A stretch of DNA of 36,358 nt, from positions 1 to 36,358 of IMG/VR virus record IMGVR_UViG_3300020156_000064. One strand, given 5' to 3'. The notes under the pieces were generated by a model. That model was not told the DNA's origin. It saw only the letters and a program-made list of their open reading frames with translations, and did not search any database. The DNA comes from a virus. Below are positions 14,726 to 21,265 of this stretch, piece by piece. Each line of letters starts with the position of its first letter. The stretch's first letter is position 1. Both the position numbers and the translations under genes were made by a program.

Positions 14726-14775
14726 CGCACCGCCCGACGCAGTAGACGAAGGAGACCCAGGAGACCATGACGCAA
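14256..14775. repeat. cluster of about 18 [T/C]GACGC[A/G] octamer repeats, candidate transfer or replication site
   Basis: TGACGCAG or a one-to-two-base variant occurs on the plus strand at 14403, 14436, 14449, 14460, 14481, 14505, 14527, 14574, 14655, 14665, 14670, 14679, 14723, 14735 and 14768, with an outlier at 14256. Reverse-strand copies are at 14367, 14411, 14488 and 14641. TGACGCAGCTGCGTCA at 14403-14418 is a perfect 16-bp palindrome. The cluster spans the 3' end of one gene, the intergenic gap and the first codons of the next. Confidence 0.7.
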
Positions 14776-15153
14776 CGACGACGCCGCACGCCGCGCGACC
14801 CCCGGTTCGCCGACTACCCGGATGACTTCCTGGCCTGTCGCGTCGACCGGCACGACCTCCCCGGGATCATGACCCCCGACGAGGCCCAGCGGTGGCGCTA
14901 CCCGGACGCCGACGTGCTGGCGACCCGGCGCAAGTGCCGACGGTGCGGAGCCGTCGAGGTGCGCCTGACGAACGAGCTGGACGGGACGCTCTACCGGCCG
15001 ACCCGGTACGACTACCCGGAGGGCTACCTGCTCCGGGCTCCCGAGGGGGTCGAGGGGCCGACGCCCCGGCCGGTCGCCCGGCTGGAGCAGGTGCGGCGCT
15101 TCCTGGACCGCAACCCGACGCCCCAGCGGCGCTTCCTTGCGCCGGGCCAGTAG
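14767..15153 (+). CDS. hypothetical basic protein with zinc-finger-like cysteines
   Basis: This 128-residue protein has an Arg-rich N-terminus (MTQRRRRTPRD), a CRVDRHD motif near residue 24 and a CRRCG knuckle near 58. Together they could form a Cys/His zinc site. Tyr/Arg-rich and Pro-rich segments follow (RPTRYDYPEGY). Similar small zinc-knuckle proteins are common in actinobacterial mobile elements, but I cannot name a family. Two ribosome-binding-like sequences precede ATG 14767. Its first codons belong to the TGACGCA repeat cluster, and promoter P3 overlaps its 3' end. Confidence 0.65.
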   Translation: MTQRRRRTPRDPRFADYPDDFLACRVDRHDLPGIMTPDEAQRWRYPDADVLATRRKCRRCGAVEVRLTNELDGTLYRPTRYDYPEGYLLRAPEGVEGPTPRPVARLEQVRRFLDRNPTPQRRFLAPGQ

Positions 15154-15189
15154 GTCAGGTAGCGTCTTCGTTGTAAGACCCATGTCTTA
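15137..15189 (+). promoter_or_regulatory. rightward promoter P3 with palindromic start region
   Basis: TTGCGC (15137-15142), a 17-base spacer and TAGCGT (15160-15165) are followed by GTCTTCGTTGTAAGAC (15164-15179), identical over 16 bases to P1. A further dyad TAAGAC-ccat-GTCTTA spans 15174-15189. It sits at the 3' end of the previous gene and would drive the membrane-protein and translocase genes. Confidence 0.7.
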
Positions 15190-15198
15190 GAAACAGCC

Positions 15199-15241
15199 CC
15201 GGGCGGGGCGCACAAGCCGCCACAGCCAGCGCCCCGCCCGG
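15199..15241 (+). terminator. leader hairpin between P3 and the membrane-protein genes
   Basis: A perfect 13-bp stem (CCGGGCGGGGCGC/GCGCCCCGCCCGG) with a 17-base loop lies about 30 bases after the P3 start and before the AAGGAG of the next gene. It could be the terminator of the preceding gene, but its position after P3 also suits an attenuator. Confidence 0.6.
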
Positions 15242-15266
15242 TCTCTCCAGGAAGGAGACCCCCATC

Positions 15267-15482
15267 ATGGCCCAGCTGGTCCCGTACGTCCGGCCCGCCG
15301 CGCCGAGTCGCCTGGTCAGCCCCGCTGACCTGGCCGACCTGGAGCCGGTCGAGCGCAGCATCATCGAGGGCGAGTACGTCGAGGCGTACCCGGGCGTGAA
15401 CCCCGTCTGGCACATCCTGGTCATCGTCGCGCTTCAGGCCGCCGGCCTGGTCGCCATCGCCGTCTGGGCGGTGGCCCGATGA
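15267..15482 (+). CDS. small membrane protein
   Basis: This 71-residue protein has one C-terminal membrane helix (about residues 48-69, HILVIVALQAAGLVAIAVWAV) and a soluble N-terminal half (SPADLADLEPVERSIIEGEYVE). It is the first gene after P3 with AAGGAGA 9 bases before the ATG. It overlaps the next gene by ATGA. Its function is unknown. Its place at the head of a run of membrane proteins ending in a DNA translocase suggests a part in the same membrane complex. Confidence 0.65.
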   Translation: MAQLVPYVRPAAPSRLVSPADLADLEPVERSIIEGEYVEAYPGVNPVWHILVIVALQAAGLVAIAVWAVAR

Positions 15483-15712
15483 TCGGCAACGTCGTCGCCC
15501 GCCTGTCGTTCGCCGCCGCCGCGGCGCTGCTGGGCCTGTCGCTCCAGCTCGCCTGGACCGGCTGGTTCGACAGCCCCGAGGGCCGCCCGGTCGTCAAGGT
15601 CGTGACCGACCACGCGCACTACGAATCGGACAAGGCCGAGGATGGCTCGCGCTGGGTCACCTGCTTCTCGGCCCAGCGTTGCACCGAGCTGAACGGCAGG
15701 CCGCGCCAGTGA
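15479..15712 (+). CDS. small exported or membrane-anchored protein
   Basis: This 77-residue protein has an N-terminal hydrophobic segment (residues 4-26) that could be a signal peptide or anchor. An extracytoplasmic domain follows, with two cysteines (TCFSAQRC, near residues 61-68) that could form a disulphide. Start and stop both overlap neighbours (ATGA, then GTGA), so it is tightly coupled within the operon. I do not recognise a family. It is the only clearly export-prone protein in this segment and might face the cell wall or a partner cell. Confidence 0.6.
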   Translation: MIGNVVARLSFAAAAALLGLSLQLAWTGWFDSPEGRPVVKVVTDHAHYESDKAEDGSRWVTCFSAQRCTELNGRPRQ

Positions 15713-16188
15713 ACACGACTACGGGCGGTAACTCTCAAGTCTCTACTGGAGACCTGGAGCAGACCCCCCTGGAGCGCGAAACGGCCCCTGAACTCTCTAC
15801 TCGGGGCGAAAGTCTCCAGCGGTCTCTAGTCACTCTCCGTGCCCGGCTCCTGGGGGCGCTCGCGCGCTCCCGGGGCTACTGGATGCCGCCGCGGCTCCTG
15901 ACCGACCGGCCGGAATCGGTCGCCGAGCTGGCCGCGTACGCGCGTCGCGGGGGCTACGCGGCCCCGCACGGCGTCGGCCGTCGCCTCGGCCTCGCCTGGT
16001 TCTACGTCGTCGCTCTGCCGACGACCGTCGTCTGCCGATACGTGGCCTGGTTCGCCGAGCGCCCCGGGCGCTGGCTGGCCGCGGCCTTCATCTGGCAGAC
16101 CGTCATCCGGTCGGAGCCCGGCATCTGGGCCGTCGACCACATCGTCCGTCCGGTCCTGGCCGCCGCGGCCTGGGCCTTCCTTCCCTGA
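15709..16188 (+). CDS. membrane protein with unusual N-terminal coding sequence
   Basis: This protein is 159 residues from GTG 15709, which overlaps the preceding stop. Residues 1-43 are Ser/Thr/Glu-rich and encoded with rarely used codons (TCT, ACT, CAA, CTA, AGT), in sharp contrast to the neighbours. This stretch carries the ACTCTC/GTCTC motif cluster. The rest is basic, with hydrophobic helices near 93-115 and 143-158. Function is unknown. Membrane location and operon context link it to the translocase group. Confidence 0.65.
   Translation: MNTTTGGNSQVSTGDLEQTPLERETAPELSTRGESLQRSLVTLRARLLGALARSRGYWMPPRLLTDRPESVAELAAYARRGGYAAPHGVGRRLGLAWFYVVALPTTVVCRYVAWFAERPGRWLAAAFIWQTVIRSEPGIWAVDHIVRPVLAAAAWAFLP
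15731..15837. repeat. cluster of ACTCTC and GTCTC motifs
   Basis: ACTCTC occurs at 15731, 15792 and 15832. GTCTC occurs at 15739, 15812 and 15822, the first in a dyad GTCTC-tactg-GAGAC. The stretch is visibly poorer in GC than its surroundings. It may be a protein-binding array overlapping the coding sequence. Confidence 0.45.
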
Positions 16189-16200
16189 GAGGAGCCCGGC

Positions 16201-16668
16201 ATGGGTAGGGGATCAGGTTCTGGCCTGCGGGCCATGCATCAGAAGTCGGTCAAGGGGCTGGCCTGGGCCAGCTTCGTCATCGCGCTGGCGTGCGGGGCGC
16301 TGCTGCCCGGCACGTTCGTCGGCGAATGGGTCGTGACGGTCCTGGGCTGGCTGCCCTGGGGCGCGACCATCCCGGTCATCGTGCTCATCGTCGGCTGGGT
16401 CGGTGTCTTCCTGGACACCTACCTGGACCTGGAGCCGAACCAGCTGGCGGTCTGGGGTGCGCTGCTGCTGCCCTCGGTCGCCGGGGCGGTCTCGGGCGGC
16501 ATGGCCGACTGGACCCAGGACATCGCCGACACCGTGCTGGAGGCCGTCGACCAGTCGCTGTTCGCCGCCGCGCCCGAGGGCCTCGGCTCGACCGCGCTGG
16601 CCCTGGCGACCTCGGTGGCCGCGGTGCTCATGGCCCAGCGCGTCGTCAAGAAGGGTCGGCGAGCCTGA
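16201..16668 (+). CDS. polytopic membrane protein
   Basis: This 155-residue protein has about four hydrophobic helices (near 20-40, 48-70, 83-101 and 130-148) and basic ends (KSVKG near the start, VVKKGRRA at the end). An amphipathic stretch, DWTQDIADTVLEAVDQSLF, lies before the last helix. No enzyme motif is seen. Size and four-helix layout are comparable to SpdB2-type pore or channel proteins encoded next to TraB in Streptomyces plasmids, an analogy only. A GAGGAG site lies 8 bases before ATG 16201. Its stop overlaps the next start (TGATG). Confidence 0.68.
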   Translation: MGRGSGSGLRAMHQKSVKGLAWASFVIALACGALLPGTFVGEWVVTVLGWLPWGATIPVIVLIVGWVGVFLDTYLDLEPNQLAVWGALLLPSVAGAVSGGMADWTQDIADTVLEAVDQSLFAAAPEGLGSTALALATSVAAVLMAQRVVKKGRRA

Positions 16669-17447
16669 TGGACGTGTTCAGCTTCCTGCTCGTCGTCTAC
16701 ATGCTGAAGGTGCTGGCCGAAGACACCTGGCACGGCGTCAAGGGCACGCCGAACCCCCGGCACGCCGCCCGGGAGCGCCGCCGGAAGACCAGGGCGCGCT
16801 CGCGCACCTGGGGCGCGCTGACCACCTACTGGGGCGACCTGGTGGAAGACGCCGCGGCAGAGGCCACCGAGCACCGCCGCCGGAAGGCCGAGCGCAAGCG
16901 CCGGGAGCGCGCCGAGCGCGAGGCCGCCGAGCTGGCCGACCCGGCCGCCGCGCCGGCCGAACCCGAGACGCCCGGCCCCGCCGAGGGGGAGGAGCCGGTC
17001 GACCTGGACCTCGACGACCCGAAGGAGGAGACGCCCACCGAACCCATCCCGACCGAGCCGCCGGGCTCCACTTCCCCGGAGCCCGGCCCGACCCCCGACA
17101 ACGTGATCCCTTTCCCGGCCCCCAGGGCCACCGCACCGAAGGAGCAGGACATGGCTACCACTGAAGTCACCGGCCTCGACCCGGCCATCGAGTACGCCAA
17201 GGCGCTCGCGTCCTACGCCGCCGAGCACGCCCAGGCGGGAAACGAGGGCTACATCGGCTTCCTGACCCAGAGCAAGGTCCAGGGCTCGGCGCTCTCCTCG
17301 GCGCACGAGATGCAGGAGGCGTTCGCCGCCGCAGCCGCCGCGGCCGAGCGGCACAAGGGCGAGCTGGAGAAGCAGAAGACCGTCCAGGAGGCGTACAACA
17401 CGAACCCGGACGCTGGCGACAAGGCGTTCCAGCAGAACGGCCAGTGA
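16668..17447 (+). CDS. membrane-anchored coiled-coil protein with a possible internal start for a helical C-terminal domain
   Basis: This 259-residue protein has a short N-terminal hydrophobic helix (residues 3-15), then a very basic Arg/Lys/Glu coiled coil (about 40-90), a long acidic Pro-rich linker (about 90-155) and a C-terminal helical domain of about 98 residues. That last domain begins at an in-frame ATG (17151) with a perfect AAGGAG site 7 bases upstream, so a separate 98-residue protein may also be made. The domain is Ala/Gln/Glu-rich and reads as two helices. The gene directly precedes the translocase and ends before a strong hairpin. A bridging or coupling role is plausible but not shown. 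Confidence 0.7.
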   Translation: MDVFSFLLVVYMLKVLAEDTWHGVKGTPNPRHAARERRRKTRARSRTWGALTTYWGDLVEDAAAEATEHRRRKAERKRRERAEREAAELADPAAAPAEPETPGPAEGEEPVDLDLDDPKEETPTEPIPTEPPGSTSPEPGPTPDNVIPFPAPRATAPKEQDMATTEVTGLDPAIEYAKALASYAAEHAQAGNEGYIGFLTQSKVQGSALSSAHEMQEAFAAAAAAAERHKGELEKQKTVQEAYNTNPDAGDKAFQQNGQ

Positions 17448-17453
17448 ACCGAA

Positions 17454-17490
17454 GCGAGGCCCGGGGCGGACATGGAGCCCCGGGCCTCGC
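17454..17490 (+). terminator. hairpin upstream of the translocase gene
   Basis: A perfect 14-bp stem (GCGAGGCCCGGGGC/GCCCCGGGCCTCGC) with a 9-base loop lies between the coiled-coil protein gene and the translocase. It probably reduces transcription into the translocase gene. No separate promoter for the translocase is obvious. Confidence 0.6.
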
Positions 17491-17526
17491 GCCCCATCGT
17501 CGCAGAGCACACCAGGAGGGTGCGAG

Positions 17527-19557
17527 ATGAAGACGCCGACCGTCGAGAAGCCGACCGCCGCAGCTGCGCCGGCCGCGCCCGCGTTCGTCGGGCCGCCGGT
17601 CGACGGCCTGGAGCAGACCGTGAAGCCCTGGGCCGCGATGGGCGCGCTGTTCGTCGCCGCAGGGGCCGCCCGGGTGGCGATCGTGGCGACCGGCCACGAC
17701 GCCGAGATCGCCTGGGCGACGGCCTCGGCCGCCTTCGTCATCGCGGTGGTCGCCGCCACCGTGTCGAAGCGGCGCTTCATGTCGAAGCGCCTGCGCTCCC
17801 GGTTCACCGCGGCGCTCTACCTCGGGGCCACCTGGGTCGCCGGGGTGGCGCACCTCGGCATGAGCTGGGGCGCGGTCGCCGTGCTGACGATCGTCGGGGC
17901 GTCGCTGTCGCTGGCCTTCTGGTCGGAGCACCCGGTCGGCGTCGCCGACGAGGGCGTGCGCCTGGTCGACGACCCCGACATCTACGTCGAGCGCTGGGCG
18001 CGCAACCTGGGGGCCAAGGGCAAGAGCCTGGTCGGCTCGCGCCTGCTCCCGAACCCCGAGCGCATCCGGGCCGGGTACCGCTACACGCTGGAGCTGGTGC
18101 CGGGCTCGCAGACCATCGCGGGCGTCATCACGCAGCAGGAGCAGCTGCGCGGCGGCCTGCGCCTGAAGCGCGGCCAGGAGGTCATCGTCGAGGAGCACCC
18201 GGACGAGCCCGCCCCGACGGCCCTCGTGACCATCGTCGAGCAGTCGCCGGTCAAGCAGTCGCGCCCCTGGCCCGGTGCCGCGGCGGCCTTCGACGCCAGC
18301 GCGGGCTCGGTCAACCTGGGGCCGTTCGTCGATGACGAGGGCACCGCGCGCTGGTCGGTCTACCAGAAGAACGGCATCTTCGGCGGCTTCATGCAGGGTG
18401 ACCCGGGCTCGGGTAAGAGCCGCATGTTCGAGTCGATCGCCATGTCGGTCGCGTCCAGCGAGACGCACCCGACGGTCGTCTGGTTCGCCTGCGGCCAGGG
18501 GGGCGCGTCGTCGCCCATGCTCGTCGAGCACGCCGACTGGTCGGCGACGACGATCGAGGATTTCCACGAGATGCTGACCGCCGCGTGCAACCTGTACGTC
18601 TGGCAGTCGAAGCAGAACAGGCACCTCGGGCTCCCGGGCTTCACCCCGATGGACTCCCGGCCGGGCCTGGTCATCTTCGTCGACGAGCTTCACGGCCTGG
18701 TCGACCCGAACGAGCACGCCATCCTCGGCCCTGCGAACGCGGCCCTGATGCTGCGCATCGCCCGGGAGGCGCGCAAGGCCGGGGTGGCGATCATCGCGGC
18801 CGACCAGTCGCCGACGCTCGACGCCTTCGGCGGCTCGGGCAACGGGATGCAGACCCTGCGCTCGGCCCTGCTGAACGGCAACGGCGTGCTGCTCCGCTCG
18901 GAGAACAACAACGCCAAGCAGGTGTTCAAGGTCGACATCGACCCCCGTGCGTTCCCGAAGCTGCCCGGCTACGCCTGGCTGGCCCGGCCCGCCGAGGGAG
19001 AGCGGTCGGCCCCGTTCCGGGGCTACTTCGTGAACGACGAGCAGATCGCCGTCGAGCCGAAGCGCTTCGCCTGGCGGTCGCTGACGCCGAAGCAGACGAA
19101 CCTGACCGGCTCGGATGCCTACGCCCGGCGGCACGAGGTCGCCGCCGAGCGCGCCGAGGCGCTCGCCCTGGAGCTGGAGCTGGCCGAGGCCGGGATGCTC
19201 GGCACGCTGGAGCAGCTGGGCGCGCAGATGGACGCCGCGGCGCTGGCCCGCACCGAGGCCGCCAAGGCCGACGTGCAGCTCGACTTCGCCGACGGAATCC
19301 CGCCGGTCCGGCCCGTGCCGCGCTTCTGGCTGACCGCCGGGGCGCGCGCCGAGGCCCAGCCCATGACGCCCGCCGAGACGAAGGTGCTCCAGGCGCTCGC
19401 CCGGGGCGGCTCGATGAAGGTCGGGGCGATCGCCGAGGCCGCGGGCATCAGCCCGCAGGGGGCCGACGGGGCGCTGAAGCGCCTGGCGGCCCGGGGCATG
19501 GTGCGCCAGCCCCAGAAGTACGGACCGTACGAACTGACCGCCGCGCACGCGGCCTGA
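17527..19557 (+). CDS. TraB/FtsK-like DNA translocase with four TM helices and C-terminal winged helix
   Basis: This 676-residue protein begins with an Ala/Pro-rich N-terminus and four membrane helices (about 35-55, 61-80, 94-110 and 113-132). A linker domain of about 150 residues leads to a P-loop ATPase with Walker A GDPGSGKS (291-298, K297) and Walker B LVIFVDELHG (D386, E387). It ends in a winged helix (about 613-670) like the FtsK gamma domain. TraB proteins of Streptomyces conjugative plasmids share this plan: a membrane-anchored hexameric pump moves double-stranded DNA and its winged helix reads short repeats. A chromosome-segregation FtsK would be longer, with the same order. HerA-type or packaging ATPases lack this winged-helix end. 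The start has AGGAGGG 7 bases upstream. All key residues are intact. Confidence 0.85.
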   Translation: MKTPTVEKPTAAAAPAAPAFVGPPVDGLEQTVKPWAAMGALFVAAGAARVAIVATGHDAEIAWATASAAFVIAVVAATVSKRRFMSKRLRSRFTAALYLGATWVAGVAHLGMSWGAVAVLTIVGASLSLAFWSEHPVGVADEGVRLVDDPDIYVERWARNLGAKGKSLVGSRLLPNPERIRAGYRYTLELVPGSQTIAGVITQQEQLRGGLRLKRGQEVIVEEHPDEPAPTALVTIVEQSPVKQSRPWPGAAAAFDASAGSVNLGPFVDDEGTARWSVYQKNGIFGGFMQGDPGSGKSRMFESIAMSVASSETHPTVVWFACGQGGASSPMLVEHADWSATTIEDFHEMLTAACNLYVWQSKQNRHLGLPGFTPMDSRPGLVIFVDELHGLVDPNEHAILGPANAALMLRIAREARKAGVAIIAADQSPTLDAFGGSGNGMQTLRSALLNGNGVLLRSENNNAKQVFKVDIDPRAFPKLPGYAWLARPAEGERSAPFRGYFVNDEQIAVEPKRFAWRSLTPKQTNLTGSDAYARRHEVAAERAEALALELELAEAGMLGTLEQLGAQMDAAALARTEAAKADVQLDFADGIPPVRPVPRFWLTAGARAEAQPMTPAETKVLQALARGGSMKVGAIAEAAGISPQGADGALKRLAARGMVRQPQKYGPYELTAAHAA

Positions 19558-19570
19558 CGAGGAGGCACCG

Positions 19571-19837
19571 ATGGCATTCGAGCCCGACCCCGATCACGTC
19601 CCCTGGCCGCACGAGGAGGGCCTGCGCACCTACCTCCAGGCCAAGCTGGACCAGGTGGCCGCGGCCATCGACGCCAAGGATGCGGACGGGGTGGTCGACG
19701 TACTGGAAGACCTCGGCCGCGACGGCTACCCGGAGCTGGCCCAGGCCGTGCTCCAGGCGCTCGTCGCCGCCGGGCTCCAGCGCTACTACCTCCTGGCGAT
19801 CCTGGGCCTTCAGCAGCCGAAGGGGGACCAGCCGTGA
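19571..19837 (+). CDS. small acidic helical protein
   Basis: This 88-residue acidic protein is predicted helical (LRTYLQAKLDQVAAAIDAKD, then helices around VVDVLEDLG and PELAQAVLQALVAAGLQRYYLL). It has no membrane helix and no recognised domain. A GAGGAGG site lies 5 bases before ATG 19571, and its stop overlaps the next start (GTGA). Directly after the translocase, it could be a small partner of it. Confidence 0.65.
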   Translation: MAFEPDPDHVPWPHEEGLRTYLQAKLDQVAAAIDAKDADGVVDVLEDLGRDGYPELAQAVLQALVAAGLQRYYLLAILGLQQPKGDQP

Positions 19838-19974
19838 GGCGTCGCCGCCGGCCGAGCTGGGCCGCCTGGATGTGCCGCTGGCTCGGGCACAAGCCCTACG
19901 TCTCCGTGATGACCATCGCGGGCGTCGAGCTGCAATCGTGGCCCGCGTGCGAGAGGTGCCGCGTGCTCCTCTGA
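19834..19974 (+). CDS. tiny basic protein with cysteine/histidine knuckle
   Basis: This 46-residue protein starts at GTG 19834, overlapping the previous stop, with AGGGGG about 6 bases upstream. It begins RRRRR and holds a CRWLGH motif and a CERC knuckle near its end, so it may bind zinc and nucleic acid. It is the last gene before the bidirectional terminator. Small size lowers confidence, but the coupled start and the stop close to the terminator support it. Confidence 0.55.
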   Translation: MRRRRRPSWAAWMCRWLGHKPYVSVMTIAGVELQSWPACERCRVLL

Positions 19975-19992
19975 TCGGGCCGTAGAGACGAC

Positions 19993-20033
19993 GAAGCGCC
20001 CCCCGCCTCCAGGACGGAGACGGGGGGCGCTTC
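19993..20033. terminator. bidirectional terminator between convergent operons
   Basis: A perfect 13-bp stem (GAAGCGCCCCCCG/CGGGGGGCGCTTC) with an inner CTCC/GGAG pairing, and flanking ACGAC/GTCGT, separates the rightward segment from the leftward lysis genes. It serves both strands. Confidence 0.85.
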
Positions 20034-20050
20034 TGGTCGTAGGGACGCTC

Positions 20051-20422
20051 TCAGCGGTCGGAGCCGACGCCAACGTGAACGTCGGGAGCACCGGCCGGGG
20101 TCGGGCTGGTCGCCGGGGCCACGTAGACCCCGAGTGCGCCGGCCACCGTGATGAGGATCAGCAGCACCTCGTCGGGCTCGATGCCGCCCAGGATCACGGT
20201 CACGAGCACCTGGAGCGCGGCCAGCACCGCGGCCACCGCGCTCTTGCTCCACTTCGCCTGCGGGGCCAGGGGCACCAGCCAGACGCCGACCGCGGTCGTG
20301 AACGCGATGGCGACCTGGACCCACTCCTGCGCGTCGAGTCGGCTGTCGCCGCCGAGCGCCTGATACGCGGCCACGATGGCCGCCGTGATGATGGCCGCGA
20401 TGGCCTTGCCGTAGGTCTGCAT
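20051..20422 (-). CDS. holin-like membrane protein
   Basis: This 123-residue protein has helices at about 7-22, 34-52, 60-78 and 83-103 and a short hydrophilic tail. It is the most distal gene of the lysis group, three genes after the amidase. Phage holins of high-GC Gram-positives often have this size, several helices and a charged tail, and permeabilise the membrane so that the endolysin can reach the wall. The ATG at 20422 has AGGAG upstream. The assignment rests on position and topology. Two other membrane proteins lie beside it. Confidence 0.65.
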   Translation of the reverse strand: MQTYGKAIAAIITAAIVAAYQALGGDSRLDAQEWVQVAIAFTTAVGVWLVPLAPQAKWSKSAVAAVLAALQVLVTVILGGIEPDEVLLILITVAGALGVYVAPATSPTPAGAPDVHVGVGSDR

Positions 20423-20429
20423 GGGTGGG

Positions 20430-20789
20430 CTACTCCTGTCGCTGATGAACGGACTTGTCGGGGTCGTCCGTCTGGACCATGCGCACGAGGTGCTCCCGGT
20501 CCACCCGGTCGTCGAGGATCGCGGCCTTCCAGCGCCGCAGGGTGGCGATCATGTCGCCCAGCTCGTCCCGGAGCGTGCGGACCTCCTTGCGCGCCTCGCG
20601 CGCCTCCTGGTCCAGCTCCCGGACTCGCTTCTGGAGCGGCTCGACCAGAGTCAGAGCCGTGTCGGTCAGAACGTCGGCCGTCTCGGCCCTGATGCGCTTG
20701 CGCTGGAACACCGCGCCGATCAGGGCTGCGATGCCTCCCAGGCCACCGACCGCGCCGATGACCGCCGTCACCGCCTGGGTTGGGTCCAT
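20430..20789 (-). CDS. membrane-anchored coiled-coil protein of the lysis group
   Basis: This 119-residue protein has one N-terminal hydrophobic helix (about residues 5-27) followed by a long heptad-rich coiled coil (about 35-90, with VEPLQKRVRELDQEAREARK). Anchor plus coiled coil resembles an inner-membrane spanin or an accessory holin. A true spanin would be unexpected in a single-membrane host, so a holin-like or regulatory role is more likely. A GAGGAG site lies upstream of ATG 20789. It sits between two polytopic membrane protein genes. Confidence 0.6.
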   Translation of the reverse strand: MDPTQAVTAVIGAVGGLGGIAALIGAVFQRKRIRAETADVLTDTALTLVEPLQKRVRELDQEAREARKEVRTLRDELGDMIATLRRWKAAILDDRVDREHLVRMVQTDDPDKSVHQRQE

Positions 20790-20791
20790 CC

Positions 20792-21262
20792 CTAACGCTC
20801 CTCGGCCAGCAGGGTGACCTCGGCAGTCCGGCCCGCCCTGGCGGCCTTCGTTGCCCGACGGAGGTCACGGACGATCTGGAAGACGCGCGCCCAGGAGGCC
20901 AGGGCGATCGACGCGACGAACGAGCCCGCGACGATGGCCTGGGAGCCGCCGACGGTCGCCAGCGCGACCGAGTACATCGAGGTGGCCGTCGCCAGGATGA
21001 AGACGCCGATGGCCTCGACCTTCAGGCTGGAGTAGAGCGTGCCGGTCCAGAAGCACCCGGCCAGCCCGATGACGCCGCCCGCCAGCAGCTCGATCTGCCA
21101 GAGCTGCTGGACGGTCGGGTGCATCTCGTTGGCGACCGACCGGGGCGACAGGCCGATGAACAGCAGGACCGCCCCCGCGATGGTCGCCGCCAGGAGCACG
21201 GCCACCTCGAACGGATGCCGCCCGGTCGAGACCTGTATGGGTCGCAGGTAGCGGTTCGGCAT
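20792..21262 (-). CDS. four-helix membrane protein, lysis-associated
   Basis: This 156-residue protein has helices at about 17-38, 57-76, 80-101 and 105-125, then a basic cytoplasmic tail (RDLRRATKAARAGR). It lies directly after the amidase gene with a 3-bp gap, the usual holin position. It may be the holin itself, with the two smaller membrane proteins acting as antiholin or partner. Which of the three is the pore former cannot be told from sequence alone. Confidence 0.6.
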   Translation of the reverse strand: MPNRYLRPIQVSTGRHPFEVAVLLAATIAGAVLLFIGLSPRSVANEMHPTVQQLWQIELLAGGVIGLAGCFWTGTLYSSLKVEAIGVFILATATSMYSVALATVGGSQAIVAGSFVASIALASWARVFQIVRDLRRATKAARAGRTAEVTLLAEER

Positions 21263-21265
21263 GGG

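Noticed and set aside
14256-14775. CRISPR array reading of the repeat cluster
   Set aside because: Repeats are 7-8 bases, irregularly spaced, on both strands and partly coding. There are no uniform spacers and no cas genes.
12961-16668. Naming the membrane proteins as SpdB or DUF2637 family members
   Set aside because: Size, topology and context are alike, but I cannot see family-specific motifs by eye, so only the analogy is given.
16668-19557. Type VII (ESX-like) secretion reading of the helical protein plus FtsK-like ATPase
   Set aside because: ESX ATPases have several ATPase domains and WXG100 partners carry a WXG turn. Here there is one ATPase domain, a gamma-like winged helix and no WXG, which fits TraB better.
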